Source of the DNA: Acetobacter malorum
Lineage (GTDB): Bacteria; Pseudomonadota; Alphaproteobacteria; Acetobacterales; Acetobacteraceae
Length of the DNA stretch: 64,000 nucleotides
Assembly: GCF_002153605.1 (NCBI RefSeq)
Contig: NZ_JOPG01000022.1
Span: 1 to 64,000, forward strand
Direction of reading: 5' to 3'
This document shows, in pieces, positions 16,981 through 25,612 of the stretch (its first letter is position 1; each line of letters opens with the position of its first letter). The notes beneath the pieces were generated by a model. That model had not been told where the DNA came from. It did not search any database and saw nothing but the letters and a program-made list of their open reading frames with translations. Both the position numbers and the translations under genes were made by a program.

Positions 16981-18661
16981 ATGCGGCGTCCTTGAATGGT
17001 GCTGTGCCTAAACGGCGGCACGTTTCAATAAACCGCTCACCCGCCGTTCGTCTGGAAAGATACGTATCAATGATCCGGGCGATTGCATCAACCGTTTCAT
17101 CTTCCGACATGGCAGACCCCAGAATTTGCCCGATGGAGGCGTCACCATCGCCAGCGGAACCACCCAGCGTAATCTGGAAGGCTTCCTCACCGCGTTTATC
17201 CACCCCCAGAATGCCAATATGCCCGGCATGATGATGCCCGCAGGCATTGATGCACCCGGAAATATTCAGCCGCAGCGGGCCAATTTCCCGCTGCAGATCA
17301 GCATTGGCAAAACGGGAGCTGAGCTTCTGGGCAATGGGGATGGAACGGGCATTGGCCAGCGCGCAATAATCCAGACCGGGGCAGGCCACAATATCAGTGA
17401 TGAAGCCGATATTGGCTTCCCCAAGGCCGTTTTTCTCCAGCGACTGCCAGACGTCATACAGCGCATCCTGCCGCACATGGCCCAGCACTACGTTTTGCAG
17501 GTGGGTAATGCGGAGCTCCCCAAAGCTGTAGCGTTCTGCCAGATCAGCCAGAAGGTCCATCTGCGCCGAGGTCACATCCCCCGGGATACCGCCAGCCGGT
17601 TTGCAGGAGACCGTAATTGAGCAATAGCCCGGCTGCTTGTGGGGGTGGGTGTTCGTATGGACCCACGCATCAAACGCCCGATCAGCCTTACGCTGCGCGG
17701 CCAGTTTTTCCGCGGCATTCCCTGCCGGGGCAAAATCCGGTGCACCAAAGCGCGCGCGGATTGCCTCAACAGTCGCTTCAGGCAGGCGGTAACGCGCCCG
17801 GTCCATGGCGGCAAATTCTGCGTTTACCTGATTGAGGAATTCTTCCGTGCCCAGCGCCTGAACCAGAATTTTGATACGCGCCTTATAAATATTGTCGCGC
17901 CGTCCATGCGCGTTATAGACGCGCAGAATAGCTTCCAGATATGCAATCAGATCTTCTTCCGGCAGGTCATCCCGCAGTCTGACGCCAATAATCGGCGTGC
18001 GACCCAGGCCACCACCGACAAAGACTTCAAACACCGGGCGACCGTTTTCACCCTCACGCGCAATCAGGCCAATATCGTGGAAACGCGCCGCAACACGGTC
18101 CTGCTGGCTGCCCGAAATGGCAATTTTGAATTTACGGGGCAGGAACGTAAATTCCGGATGCAGAGTGGACCACTGCCGCAGAATTTCCGCATACACACGC
18201 GGGTCCAGCACCTCATCAGCAGCCGCACCGGCAAACTGATCTGCCGTCACGTTACGAATGCAGTTCCCGCTGGTCTGGATGGCGTGCATGTCCGTATCGG
18301 CCAGCACGTTCAGGATTTCCGGCGTGTCTTCCAGCCGGATCCAGTTGAACTGAATATTCTGGCGGGTGGTGAAATGCCCGTAATCGCGGTCATACGTGCG
18401 GGCAATATGCGCGAGCGTGCGCATCTGCTTCGCATCAAGCACGCCATAGGGAATGGCGACCCGCAACATGTAGGCGTGCAGCTGAAGGTACAGGCCGTTC
18501 ATCAGACGGAGCGGCTTGAATTCCTCTTCCGTCAGGGCACCAGACAGACGCCGTTCAACCTGGTCTTTAAACTGAGCAACGCGTTGCTTCAGAAACGTGC
18601 GGTCAACGTCATCATAAGCATAATGCCCGACGGGCAGTGCGGCAGATGGAGAATGAGACAT
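16967..18661 (-). CDS. cysI: Nitrite/sulfite reductase hemoprotein (assimilatory sulfite reductase)
   Basis: 564 residues with the duplicated siroheme reductase fold: YGHFTTRQNIQFNWI and TSGNCIRNVTADQFAG in the first half, RITHLQNVVLG in the second. The C-terminal cluster cysteines lie in ACPGLDYCALANARS and NISGCINACGHHHAGHIG (C-x5-C ... C-x3-C) and bind the 4Fe-4S/siroheme centre. It reduces sulfite to sulfide; the surrounding sulfate-assimilation genes argue for sulfite, not nitrite. ATG at 18661 taken; a TTG four codons upstream is possible. Confidence 0.93.
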   Translation of the reverse strand: MSHSPSAALPVGHYAYDDVDRTFLKQRVAQFKDQVERRLSGALTEEEFKPLRLMNGLYLQLHAYMLRVAIPYGVLDAKQMRTLAHIARTYDRDYGHFTTRQNIQFNWIRLEDTPEILNVLADTDMHAIQTSGNCIRNVTADQFAGAAADEVLDPRVYAEILRQWSTLHPEFTFLPRKFKIAISGSQQDRVAARFHDIGLIAREGENGRPVFEVFVGGGLGRTPIIGVRLRDDLPEEDLIAYLEAILRVYNAHGRRDNIYKARIKILVQALGTEEFLNQVNAEFAAMDRARYRLPEATVEAIRARFGAPDFAPAGNAAEKLAAQRKADRAFDAWVHTNTHPHKQPGYCSITVSCKPAGGIPGDVTSAQMDLLADLAERYSFGELRITHLQNVVLGHVRQDALYDVWQSLEKNGLGEANIGFITDIVACPGLDYCALANARSIPIAQKLSSRFANADLQREIGPLRLNISGCINACGHHHAGHIGILGVDKRGEEAFQITLGGSAGDGDASIGQILGSAMSEDETVDAIARIIDTYLSRRTAGERFIETCRRLGTAPFKDAAYATA

Positions 18662-18687
18662 GGAAAAAGCCAATCTTGATCGTCTGT

Positions 18688-19032
18688 TCAGGCGTACGGA
18701 GCAGGGTGGGGCGCATGCCAGTCTGGCGTGAAATCAGGATGTACGCTGGGGCCACCGGCGCGAATGCGCTCGCGGCTGGTGACGGGTAGCGGGCCCGAGT
18801 CTGTCTCGGTAACCTGAACGCCATAAATTCCCACCAGAGCCTCTTCCTGCGCGCGGGCGTTGCAGGCTTTCAGAGCCTCCTCAACCGCGCTGTTGGGGAA
18901 GAGTTTTGCGTCCTGAATCAGCGTCGCCCACTGGCCATCGGCAGCCAGCCAGACGATGCGGCCATCCAAAAGACGATTGGCGGTGATGACGCTGGTGCCT
19001 TCAGCATCCCGGCGACTGTTTCTGCGATCCAC
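18688..19032 (-). CDS. DUF2849 protein preceding sulfite reductase
   Basis: 114 residues of DUF2849, a short alphaproteobacterial family found immediately upstream of cysI. Seen: VITANRLLDGRIVWLAADGQWATLIQDAKLF and EALVGIYGVQVTE. Function undefined; its fixed linkage suggests a role in sulfite reduction or electron supply. GTG start with AAAGGGA eight bases upstream, 26 bases before cysI. First gene of the transcription unit downstream of the putative cys operator. Confidence 0.85.
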   Translation of the reverse strand: MDRRNSRRDAEGTSVITANRLLDGRIVWLAADGQWATLIQDAKLFPNSAVEEALKACNARAQEEALVGIYGVQVTETDSGPLPVTSRERIRAGGPSVHPDFTPDWHAPHPAPYA

Positions 19033-19067
19033 AGCATATCCCTTTCCGGAACGATCCCTGGATAAAG

Positions 19068-19107
19068 AAATTACATCATGCGTGATATATTATCAATATA
19101 CCACGCA
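19068..19107 (-). promoter_or_regulatory. cysI-operon promoter with overlapping palindromic operator
   Basis: On the minus strand TTGATA (19091-19096) and TAATTT (19068-19073) are 17 bases apart, a good -35/-10 pair. The -35 lies inside a 29-base inverted repeat (19079-19107) with 13-base arms, TGCGTGATATATT and TGCGTGGTATATT (second read on the other strand), around ATC. The position suggests repression or competition with RNA polymerase. Similar half-sites precede cysH (25507-25540), so both may bind one sulfur regulator. Confidence 0.6.
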
Positions 19108-19178
19108 CCATTTTGAGTGATCAGGAATGAAGCACGACGTTTCGTGATAAAATAACATCCCGGCTCAGCGAGACCCGT

Positions 19179-20252
19179 TTATCCGCAACGCTCCCCGTCC
19201 CGAAACAATCTGGCCCGGCTGATATCAAGCAGGCCAGAGGCCTGAATTTCCACAGTATTTTCCGTGCAATCCGGCACACAGAACGGAACAGAACGCTCAG
19301 CCAGTTGTGCCCTGTAATGCCGATAACCGTTCCGCGCCCCCTCCGCGAGAAGAGAGACAACCTGTCCTTGCGCGGAACACTCGTCAGGTCTGCATACCTG
19401 AATTTCATACGGTCGCAGCATGGCCGTAACCGCGCCGGGAGAAACAGATGCATCAACCGGAAAAGGAAGAAGGCCAGCTTCATCCGGCACCATCAGACCA
19501 TCCCGCACGATGCCGTTAAAAGACGGCGCTTCTCCCAGAAACTCCATAACAAACGCTGTTTGCGGGTTACGGTTCAGCTCTTCCGGCGTGGCATCCTGCA
19601 CAATCTGCCCATGCTGCATGACAACAATACGGTCGGCAATTTCTACGGCTTCATCCTGATCATGCGTCACCAGAATAGTGGTAAGCCCCAGACGTTCATG
19701 CAGGGCTTTCAGCCATGTGCGAATAGAGCGCCGCACAATGGGGTCAAGCGCCCCGAAAGGCTCGTCCAGTAGTAGCAATTTAGGGCCCGTTGCCAGGGCA
19801 CGAGCCAGTGCCACACGCTGCCGCTGGCCGCCGGAAAGCCGCATGGGATAAGACGGTCCGGCATCCGGAATCTGCATCAGGTCCAGCAGTTTCTGCACAC
19901 GTGCTGCAATAGCAGAGCGGGAAGGCCGCTCTGAACGGGGCAGTACATCCAGCCCGAAAGCAATGTTTTTTGCCACCGTCATGTGCGGGAACAGGGCGTA
20001 ATTCTGAAAGACAAAGCCAATCTTGCGGGCACGGTCCCGCATACTGCCCATCGTCTGCCCATCCAGCAGTAAGGCGCCTTGCTCAAACGTATCCAGCCCG
20101 GCAATAGCCCGAAGCAGGGTTGTTTTCCCGGCACCTGATGGACCCACCAGCGCCACAAACGCCCCTGTTGGCACATCCAGCGAGACATCATTCAGCAGAC
20201 GCCGCGTGCTGCCCGGTGCGTAGCGCACCAGATGCTCAACCTGCACACTCAT
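19179..20252 (-). CDS. cysA: Sulfate/thiosulfate ABC transporter ATP-binding protein
   Basis: 357 residues. ATPase motifs: Walker A GPSGAGKT (37-44), Q-loop FVFQNYALFPHMTV, signature LSGGQRQRVALARAL, Walker B LLLLDEPFGALD, H-loop VTHDQDEA. The ~120-residue C-terminal extension with RPYEIQVCRPD is the TRAP/TOBE-like domain of CysA. ATG at 20252 overlaps the cysW stop (ATGA). The set cysT-cysW-cysA lies downstream of the assimilation enzymes, which fixes the substrate as sulfate or thiosulfate. Confidence 0.93.
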   Translation of the reverse strand: MSVQVEHLVRYAPGSTRRLLNDVSLDVPTGAFVALVGPSGAGKTTLLRAIAGLDTFEQGALLLDGQTMGSMRDRARKIGFVFQNYALFPHMTVAKNIAFGLDVLPRSERPSRSAIAARVQKLLDLMQIPDAGPSYPMRLSGGQRQRVALARALATGPKLLLLDEPFGALDPIVRRSIRTWLKALHERLGLTTILVTHDQDEAVEIADRIVVMQHGQIVQDATPEELNRNPQTAFVMEFLGEAPSFNGIVRDGLMVPDEAGLLPFPVDASVSPGAVTAMLRPYEIQVCRPDECSAQGQVVSLLAEGARNGYRHYRAQLAERSVPFCVPDCTENTVEIQASGLLDISRARLFRDGERCG

Positions 20253-21052
20253 GCCTGCTTCTCCCTCCAGCGGGCCAGCCACTCCGGCGCAGAGCGGAGC
20301 AGGACGGCCATCATCGCCATACCCGCCAGAAGTGCTGCCATGCTGAAGGCCGCAACGGTCTGGTATCCATTATAAAGACTTTCAATATGCAGAGGCATGG
20401 TCTCGGTCATGCCCGGAATGTGGCCAGACACGACGGAAACCGCGCCAAATTCCCCCATGGCCCGCGCCGTGGTGAGCAAAATGCCGGAAAATAACGCAAC
20501 CCGTGCACCGGGCAACGTGACCCGCCAGAGAATATTCCAGAACCCGGCCCCGGCCAGCATCGCAGCCTCTTCCGCATCGCGCCCCTGTTGCTCCATCAGC
20601 GGCACAAGAGTACGCACCACATAGGGCAGGGTGACAAAAATGGTTGCTAGCATGATACCCGGCACGGCAAAGGCGATATGAATACCAGCCTGTTCCAGCG
20701 CCGGCCCCCACCAGCCCTGTGCCCCAAACAGCAAAAGCCAGACAAGGCCGGAGACAACCGGGGAAATACTCAGCGGCAGCTCTACCAGCACCAGCAGCGC
20801 AGACCGGCCGGGAAAGCGATATTTTGTCAGCACCCAGGCAGCCAGAACACCAAAGATGGTATTCGCCACCACAGAGACGACCGTGACTTCCAGCGTCAGC
20901 CAGATGGCTGCCAGACCATCCGGGTCAGACAAAGATGCCAGAGCGGGAGCCAGTCCGTTTTTCAGCGCCTCGGCCACCACCACGGCCGGAGGCATAAGCA
21001 GCACCAGAACAATCAGTCCCCATGTGAGAACCCAGAGAGAATATTTTCTCAT
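20249..21052 (-). CDS. cysW: Sulfate ABC transporter permease CysW
   Basis: 267 residues, about six membrane segments, with the EAA coupling loop EEAAMLAGAGFWNILWRVTLP that docks onto CysA. The ARAMGEFGAVSVVSGHIPGMTETMPL segment is typical of CysW. Overlaps both cysT and cysA by four bases. Confidence 0.92.
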   Translation of the reverse strand: MRKYSLWVLTWGLIVLVLLMPPAVVVAEALKNGLAPALASLSDPDGLAAIWLTLEVTVVSVVANTIFGVLAAWVLTKYRFPGRSALLVLVELPLSISPVVSGLVWLLLFGAQGWWGPALEQAGIHIAFAVPGIMLATIFVTLPYVVRTLVPLMEQQGRDAEEAAMLAGAGFWNILWRVTLPGARVALFSGILLTTARAMGEFGAVSVVSGHIPGMTETMPLHIESLYNGYQTVAAFSMAALLAGMAMMAVLLRSAPEWLARWREKQA

Positions 21053-21900
21053 CTCTGCTCACCCCACACAGACAACCGCCTGCGCACCAGACTGACCAGA
21101 ACCAGCGCCAGCAGGGACGTCAGCAACAGGATCAACGCAATGGCCGTAGCACCCGCGTAATCAAATTCCTGAAGCCTGACGACAATTAGCAATGGGGCAA
21201 TTTCACTTTTGAAGGGCTGATTCCCTGCGATGAAAATCACAGAGCCATATTCCCCAACACCTCGAGCAAAAGCCAACCCAAAGCCTGTCACCAGAGCAGG
21301 GAGCAAAGGGGCGATAACAACGCGGGTGACCACCTGCCAGGGTCTGGCCCCAAGCAAAACGGCAGCTTCTTCCATGTCGCGTGGCAGGTTTTTCAGCACA
21401 GGCTCAACCGTGCGCACCACAAACGGAAGGCCGACAAACATCAGCGCCAGTACAATACCGGTCCGGCTATAAGCCAGTACCAGACCAAGTTTTGCGAGCG
21501 GTGCGCCCAGCCAGCCTTGCGGGCCGTAAAGCGTGGCCAATGTAATGCCGGATACAGCGGTTGGCAGAGCAAGCGGCAGATCAATCAGCGCATCTGCAAC
21601 CTTGCGACCGGGCAGATCCCCGCGCACAAGCGCCCACGCCAACAGCAACCCAAGGGGTACATTCAGCAAGGCTGCGACAAAGGCACTGGAAAAACTGGTC
21701 CACAGAGCGGCAAACATGCGCGTGTCATGCGTTGCCGCAACCATAGCGCCCACACCATCCTGCCAGGGGCGGATGATCAGCGCACACAGGGGCAGGACAA
21801 TAAAAAAGCCCGTCCAGAGCAGTGTGCCTCCCAGCGCCAGCCGATAACCGGGCAGGGCGGACCCGCCGCCCCGCAAAAAGGACAAAACAGCCTGCTTCAT
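21049..21900 (-). CDS. cysT: Sulfate ABC transporter permease CysT (CysU)
   Basis: 283 residues, about six membrane segments; EAA loop MEEAAVLLGARPWQVVTRVVIAP and the CysT block ARGVGEYGSVIFIAGNQPFKSEIAPLLI. It opens the three-gene transporter unit; 136 bases separate it from cysNC, containing no gene. No sulfate-binding protein gene accompanies the permeases in the window. Confidence 0.92.
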   Translation of the reverse strand: MKQAVLSFLRGGGSALPGYRLALGGTLLWTGFFIVLPLCALIIRPWQDGVGAMVAATHDTRMFAALWTSFSSAFVAALLNVPLGLLLAWALVRGDLPGRKVADALIDLPLALPTAVSGITLATLYGPQGWLGAPLAKLGLVLAYSRTGIVLALMFVGLPFVVRTVEPVLKNLPRDMEEAAVLLGARPWQVVTRVVIAPLLPALVTGFGLAFARGVGEYGSVIFIAGNQPFKSEIAPLLIVVRLQEFDYAGATAIALILLLTSLLALVLVSLVRRRLSVWGEQR

Positions 21901-22036
21901 GCTGCGTTAAAAGCCTGACCGGTACGCATCGTCATCCTTCTCCTGCCGCCATCCTCAGGCACAACCCTGAAAGCGCACGAGCCAGAACAGAGGTTGCAAT
22001 CGGCAACACTATCTTCTGACCCGTGTTTCGCCCTGA

Positions 22037-23929
22037 TTAAGAGCGAGCTTTCAGCGCACCTGATAATCTGACGGTGTCTTTGATAAAGGATGCAAGTGTT
22101 TTTGTTTCGGACTCAACACTTCCTGCGCTGGTTTTCAGGTGCAGGGCAGGGCTGACCGGTGCTTCGTAAGGTGCATCAATGCCTGTAAAGCCACTGATCT
22201 TGCCAGACCGTGCCGCCGCATACAGCCCTTTGGGGTCACGCTGCTCACAGGTTGCAAGGTCCGCATCCACAAAGACTTCAGCAAACTCTTCTCCAAGAAT
22301 CTGACGAGCCAGAGCGCGGTCAGAAAGCAGAGGAGAAATCAGCGCGACCAGCACCACCTGACCGGCATCCCGCAGGATACGGGCGACTTCCGCTGCGCGA
22401 CGAACATTTTCAGTCCGGTCGACTTCAGAGAAACCAAGATCCTTGCACAGGCCAGCGCGCAGAGTGTCTCCGTCCAGAACGGTAACGTCCACACCATCAG
22501 CAAAGAGAGCGGCTTCCGTTGCCCGTGCCAGTGTGCTTTTGCCGGAGCCGGAAAGACCGGTCAGCCAGAACACCCCGCCACGATGACCCTTGGCGCGTGT
22601 GCGGTCCTGCGTTGTGACGTTGCTGCCTGTGGGGTGAATAACCTTTTCACCATCCGCGATAGCGGCTGGCCCCAGTAGCGGTGCACCACCCACAATACGC
22701 TGCTGACGGTCCACCAGAACGCCGCGCCCGTCTGCCGTGCCCGGCACGAAGGGGTCAAACAGGATGGTTTCCGCCGCGGACAGCGTGATTTCTGCAAAGC
22801 CTTCTGCCGGAACTTCCTCACCAGCATATTTCTGCAGGTCATCCAGATTCACCACGGAATCAATGGAGGTTACCGTCACAGCATGCTCTGCCGTCGCCAG
22901 ACGCAGGTGGAAGCTTTCACCCACACGCAACGGCTCCTGACGCAGCCAGAAAAGGCGCGTGCGGATGCGGGAGGCCGCAACCGGCGGAGTTTCTGATTTG
23001 TGAAGCAGATCACCACGGTCCGGGATCACATCCGGCTCCAGCGTAACGGCGACGGACTGACCCGCGGCGGCAGAAATCTGCGGCGCGGTGTGCCAGCTTG
23101 CGATGGAGGAAATCTTCGCAGGGGTTTTCTGCGTCCCGATAATCACCGTATCGCCCACGCGCACCCGACCGCGCTCAATACGGCCTGCCACATAGCGCTT
23201 GTCGTCAAAGCGATAGACATCCTGCACCGGCAGGCGCAGCGGAAGTTCAGCGCGGGACGCAGGTGAGGGGACCTGTGCCAGAGCTTCCGTCAGGGTCGGA
23301 CCGCTATACCAGGGCATCCGCTCGGAGCGGCTGGCGATATTATCGCCATCCCGCGCAGAGGCCGGGATGAAGAGAGCGGCTTCCAGATCCAGCTTTGTAA
23401 GAAGCTCGGAGACGGATTTTTCTGCTGCTTCAATTTTCGCCTGATCGAAGTCCAGCAGATCGACCTTGTTCAGCAGAACGATCACATGCCGGATACCAAT
23501 AAGGTGCAGCAGCATGGCGTGGCGACGGGTCTGTTCCCGTGCCCCTTCAGCCGCATCCACCACAAGCACAGCGGCTTCCGCATCGGCTGCGCCGGTGATC
23601 ATGTTGCGCAGGAACTGGCGATGGCCGGGCGCATCCACAATCACAAATTCCCGCTTATTCAGCAGGAAGGGGATGCGGGTGGAATCAACCGTCACACCCT
23701 GATCGCGCTCGATCTGGAGGGAGTCGAGCAGGAAGCTCCATTCAACCTTCAGCCCGCGCTTTTTGGAAGACGCAATAATCTGGGCGACCTTGCCGTCCTG
23801 CAGATTATCCGTGTCATGCAGCAGGCGACCAATCAGCGTCGATTTACCGTGATCGACGTGACCGACGATAACGATCGGCGTCGCGGGCTCCTGAGACTGA
23901 GCCGCAGAGGGGGAAAGCGTATTCGTCAT
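22037..23929 (-). CDS. cysNC: Bifunctional sulfate adenylyltransferase subunit 1 / adenylylsulfate kinase
   Basis: 630 residues. The N-terminal ~430 residues are the CysN GTPase that drives ATP sulfurylase: GHVDHGKST (23-31), [12 protein letters not shown], then beta-barrel domains. The C-terminal ~175 residues are an APS kinase with P-loop GLSGSGKST and [16 protein letters not shown]. Together with CysD the protein makes APS and can phosphorylate it to PAPS. It lies 24 bases downstream of cysD. The CysN-CysC fusion is a known arrangement. Confidence 0.96.
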   Translation of the reverse strand: MTNTLSPSAAQSQEPATPIVIVGHVDHGKSTLIGRLLHDTDNLQDGKVAQIIASSKKRGLKVEWSFLLDSLQIERDQGVTVDSTRIPFLLNKREFVIVDAPGHRQFLRNMITGAADAEAAVLVVDAAEGAREQTRRHAMLLHLIGIRHVIVLLNKVDLLDFDQAKIEAAEKSVSELLTKLDLEAALFIPASARDGDNIASRSERMPWYSGPTLTEALAQVPSPASRAELPLRLPVQDVYRFDDKRYVAGRIERGRVRVGDTVIIGTQKTPAKISSIASWHTAPQISAAAGQSVAVTLEPDVIPDRGDLLHKSETPPVAASRIRTRLFWLRQEPLRVGESFHLRLATAEHAVTVTSIDSVVNLDDLQKYAGEEVPAEGFAEITLSAAETILFDPFVPGTADGRGVLVDRQQRIVGGAPLLGPAAIADGEKVIHPTGSNVTTQDRTRAKGHRGGVFWLTGLSGSGKSTLARATEAALFADGVDVTVLDGDTLRAGLCKDLGFSEVDRTENVRRAAEVARILRDAGQVVLVALISPLLSDRALARQILGEEFAEVFVDADLATCEQRDPKGLYAAARSGKISGFTGIDAPYEAPVSPALHLKTSAGSVESETKTLASFIKDTVRLSGALKARS

Positions 23930-23953
23930 AATTCTATTCCAGTCCGCTAAGGC

Positions 23954-24748
23954 TCAAAGATAACCGGCGACGCGCAGCCGCTCGAAGGCATCTTCGGATT
24001 CATGATCCATGGCCCGACCAGACCGTTCGGATGTACGGGTGGTTTCGAGTTCGGCAATAACTTCAGCCAGTGTGCTGGCATTGCTTTCAACCGGGTTGGT
24101 AATGTCCTGATCACCCAGAGAGCGATACCGCTTGCCGTTTTTGGCAAAATACAGATCCACCAGCGGGATGCCCTCGCGCTCGATGTAGCGCCAGATATCA
24201 ATCTCCCGCCATGACAGCAGCGGATGCACGCGGATGTGCATGCCTTCCTCATGCGGGGTGGCATACTGGTCCCAGAATTCCGGCGGCTGGTTGCGGATAT
24301 CCCACTTGTGGCTGGCACCACGCGGACTGAAGACGCGTTCCTTGGCGCGGGTGCCCTGTTCATCACGACGGATGCCGGCAATCACGCCCTGCAACTTGTG
24401 CTTTTCAATCATCGCAGCGAGACCGGCCGTCTTGCGGGCGGCAGAACGGGCTGCCGGAGGCAGGGACGGGTCCATTTCCTCAACCGGCGGGCAGGTGCCC
24501 AGCAGCAGGTCCAGATCCCACTTTTTGGCGTATTCATCCCGGAATTTATACATTTCCGGAAATTTCTTACCGGTATCTACATGCATGACGGGGAAGGGCA
24601 CGCGGCCCAGAAAAGCCTTTTTGGCCAGCCAGACCATGACGTTGGAATCTTTGCCCAAAGACCACAACATGGCGAGCGGCTTAAGCTTGCGGTAGGCTTC
24701 CCGAAGGATGAAGACACTCTGTGCCTCGAGCTGATCAAGATGGTCCAT
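23954..24748 (-). CDS. cysD: Sulfate adenylyltransferase subunit 2
   Basis: 264 residues of the PP-loop ATP sulfurylase: LWSLGKDSNVMVWLAKKAF (SxGKDS loop), VMHVDTGKKFPEMYKFRD, GIRRDEQGTRAKERVFSPR, and HPLLSWREIDIWRYIEREGIPLVDLYFA. Activates sulfate to APS together with CysN. ATG at 24748 chosen over TTG four codons upstream. Follows cysH by 51 bases. Confidence 0.95.
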   Translation of the reverse strand: MDHLDQLEAQSVFILREAYRKLKPLAMLWSLGKDSNVMVWLAKKAFLGRVPFPVMHVDTGKKFPEMYKFRDEYAKKWDLDLLLGTCPPVEEMDPSLPPAARSAARKTAGLAAMIEKHKLQGVIAGIRRDEQGTRAKERVFSPRGASHKWDIRNQPPEFWDQYATPHEEGMHIRVHPLLSWREIDIWRYIEREGIPLVDLYFAKNGKRYRSLGDQDITNPVESNASTLAEVIAELETTRTSERSGRAMDHESEDAFERLRVAGYL

Positions 24749-24799
24749 TTGTCTGGTCAAACCTGTTTTGAGAAAAGAGAGATAAGGTGTCCTGAACTG

Positions 24800-25486
24800 T
24801 CAGGAAGCCGTGTGAATGCCGCACTCTGTCTTGGCCAGCCCGGCCCAGCGCCCGGCGCGTGGGTCTGCCGTCTGGCCAACAGGGCGCGTGCAGGGTGCAC
24901 AGCCGATAGAGAGGTAGCCTTCCGCCACCAGCGGGTGCGGGGGCAGGCCGCGGCGCGCCATTTCCCGTGTAATATCTTCCGCCTCCCAGAGCGCCAGCGG
25001 GTTGAGGCGAAGTGCACCGCCTTCCTTTTCTTCCACCACCGGCAGCGCCGCACGGGTGGAAGCCTGAGAACGCTTGCGTCCGGTTACAAGTGCTTCATAG
25101 GGCAGCGTGGCCAGATCGAGCGGCTCAACTTTACGCAGGCGGCAGCAGGCATCCGGGTCAAAGGCCCAGAGTTCTCCAGTCGGGTCACGCTCCTGCACCT
25201 CAGCCTGCGCTGGCCGGACATCAATCACGTTTTTCAGACCAAGAAAGCGCGCCAGCTCGGCGCGATAGGCCAGTGTTTCCGGAAAATGCTTGCCTGTTTC
25301 CAGAAACAGCACGGGCATATCCGGGTCAACTTCCGCGACAAAAGCGAGCAAAAGAGCTGATTCCGCACCAAAGGAGGACATCACGCCCACCTTTTTACCA
25401 AGCTGAGCAGATGCTGCGCTGAGAAGTCTGACAGGATCCTGAGCCTGGGAGCGCAAGACTGTCAAAACTGACCGGGCAACAGACAT
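24800..25486 (-). CDS. cysH: Assimilatory APS reductase (4Fe-4S type CysH)
   Basis: 228 residues. Reduces activated sulfate to sulfite with thioredoxin. The two Cys pairs that hold a 4Fe-4S cluster are present (CC at 114-115 in ACCRLRKVEPL; C196/C199 in SIGCAPCTRPV), plus the catalytic Cys222 in KTECGIH. These mark the APS-using type as opposed to cluster-free PAPS reductases. ATG at 25486 begins the conserved protein; the frame is open upstream but that part (42 residues) looks non-coding and overlaps the putative operator. First gene of the cysHDNC-TWA unit. Confidence 0.94.
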   Translation of the reverse strand: MSVARSVLTVLRSQAQDPVRLLSAASAQLGKKVGVMSSFGAESALLLAFVAEVDPDMPVLFLETGKHFPETLAYRAELARFLGLKNVIDVRPAQAEVQERDPTGELWAFDPDACCRLRKVEPLDLATLPYEALVTGRKRSQASTRAALPVVEEKEGGALRLNPLALWEAEDITREMARRGLPPHPLVAEGYLSIGCAPCTRPVGQTADPRAGRWAGLAKTECGIHTAS

Positions 25487-25506
25487 TCGGGAATTCCAAT
25501 AACAAC

Positions 25507-25540
25507 TACGTGAAATAGTATTTAAAGGATATTGCACGTA
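25507..25540 (-). promoter_or_regulatory. Inverted repeat upstream of cysH (putative cys operator)
   Basis: TACGTG (25507-25512) and CACGTA (25535-25540) form a dyad whose arms continue as TACGTGAAATAGT and TACGTGCAATATC (second read on the other strand). They match the arms at 19079-19107 (consensus T-R-CGTG-N-W-ATA-K) but with five more bases between them. It sits 21 bases before the cysH ATG. Confidence 0.5.
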
Positions 25541-25568
25541 AATTGACACCGATTCAAGCCCATTCTCC

Positions 25569-25583
25569 ACGAAAGAATTTCGT
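25569..25583 (-). promoter_or_regulatory. Second inverted repeat in the cysH promoter region
   Basis: ACGAAA and TTTCGT form perfect six-base arms around a three-base centre, about 85 bases upstream of cysH. Could be a second operator. No promoter boxes were clear here. Confidence 0.3.
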
Positions 25584-25612
25584 ATTTTGCAGGCAAGGTA
25601 TTCCACACACAC

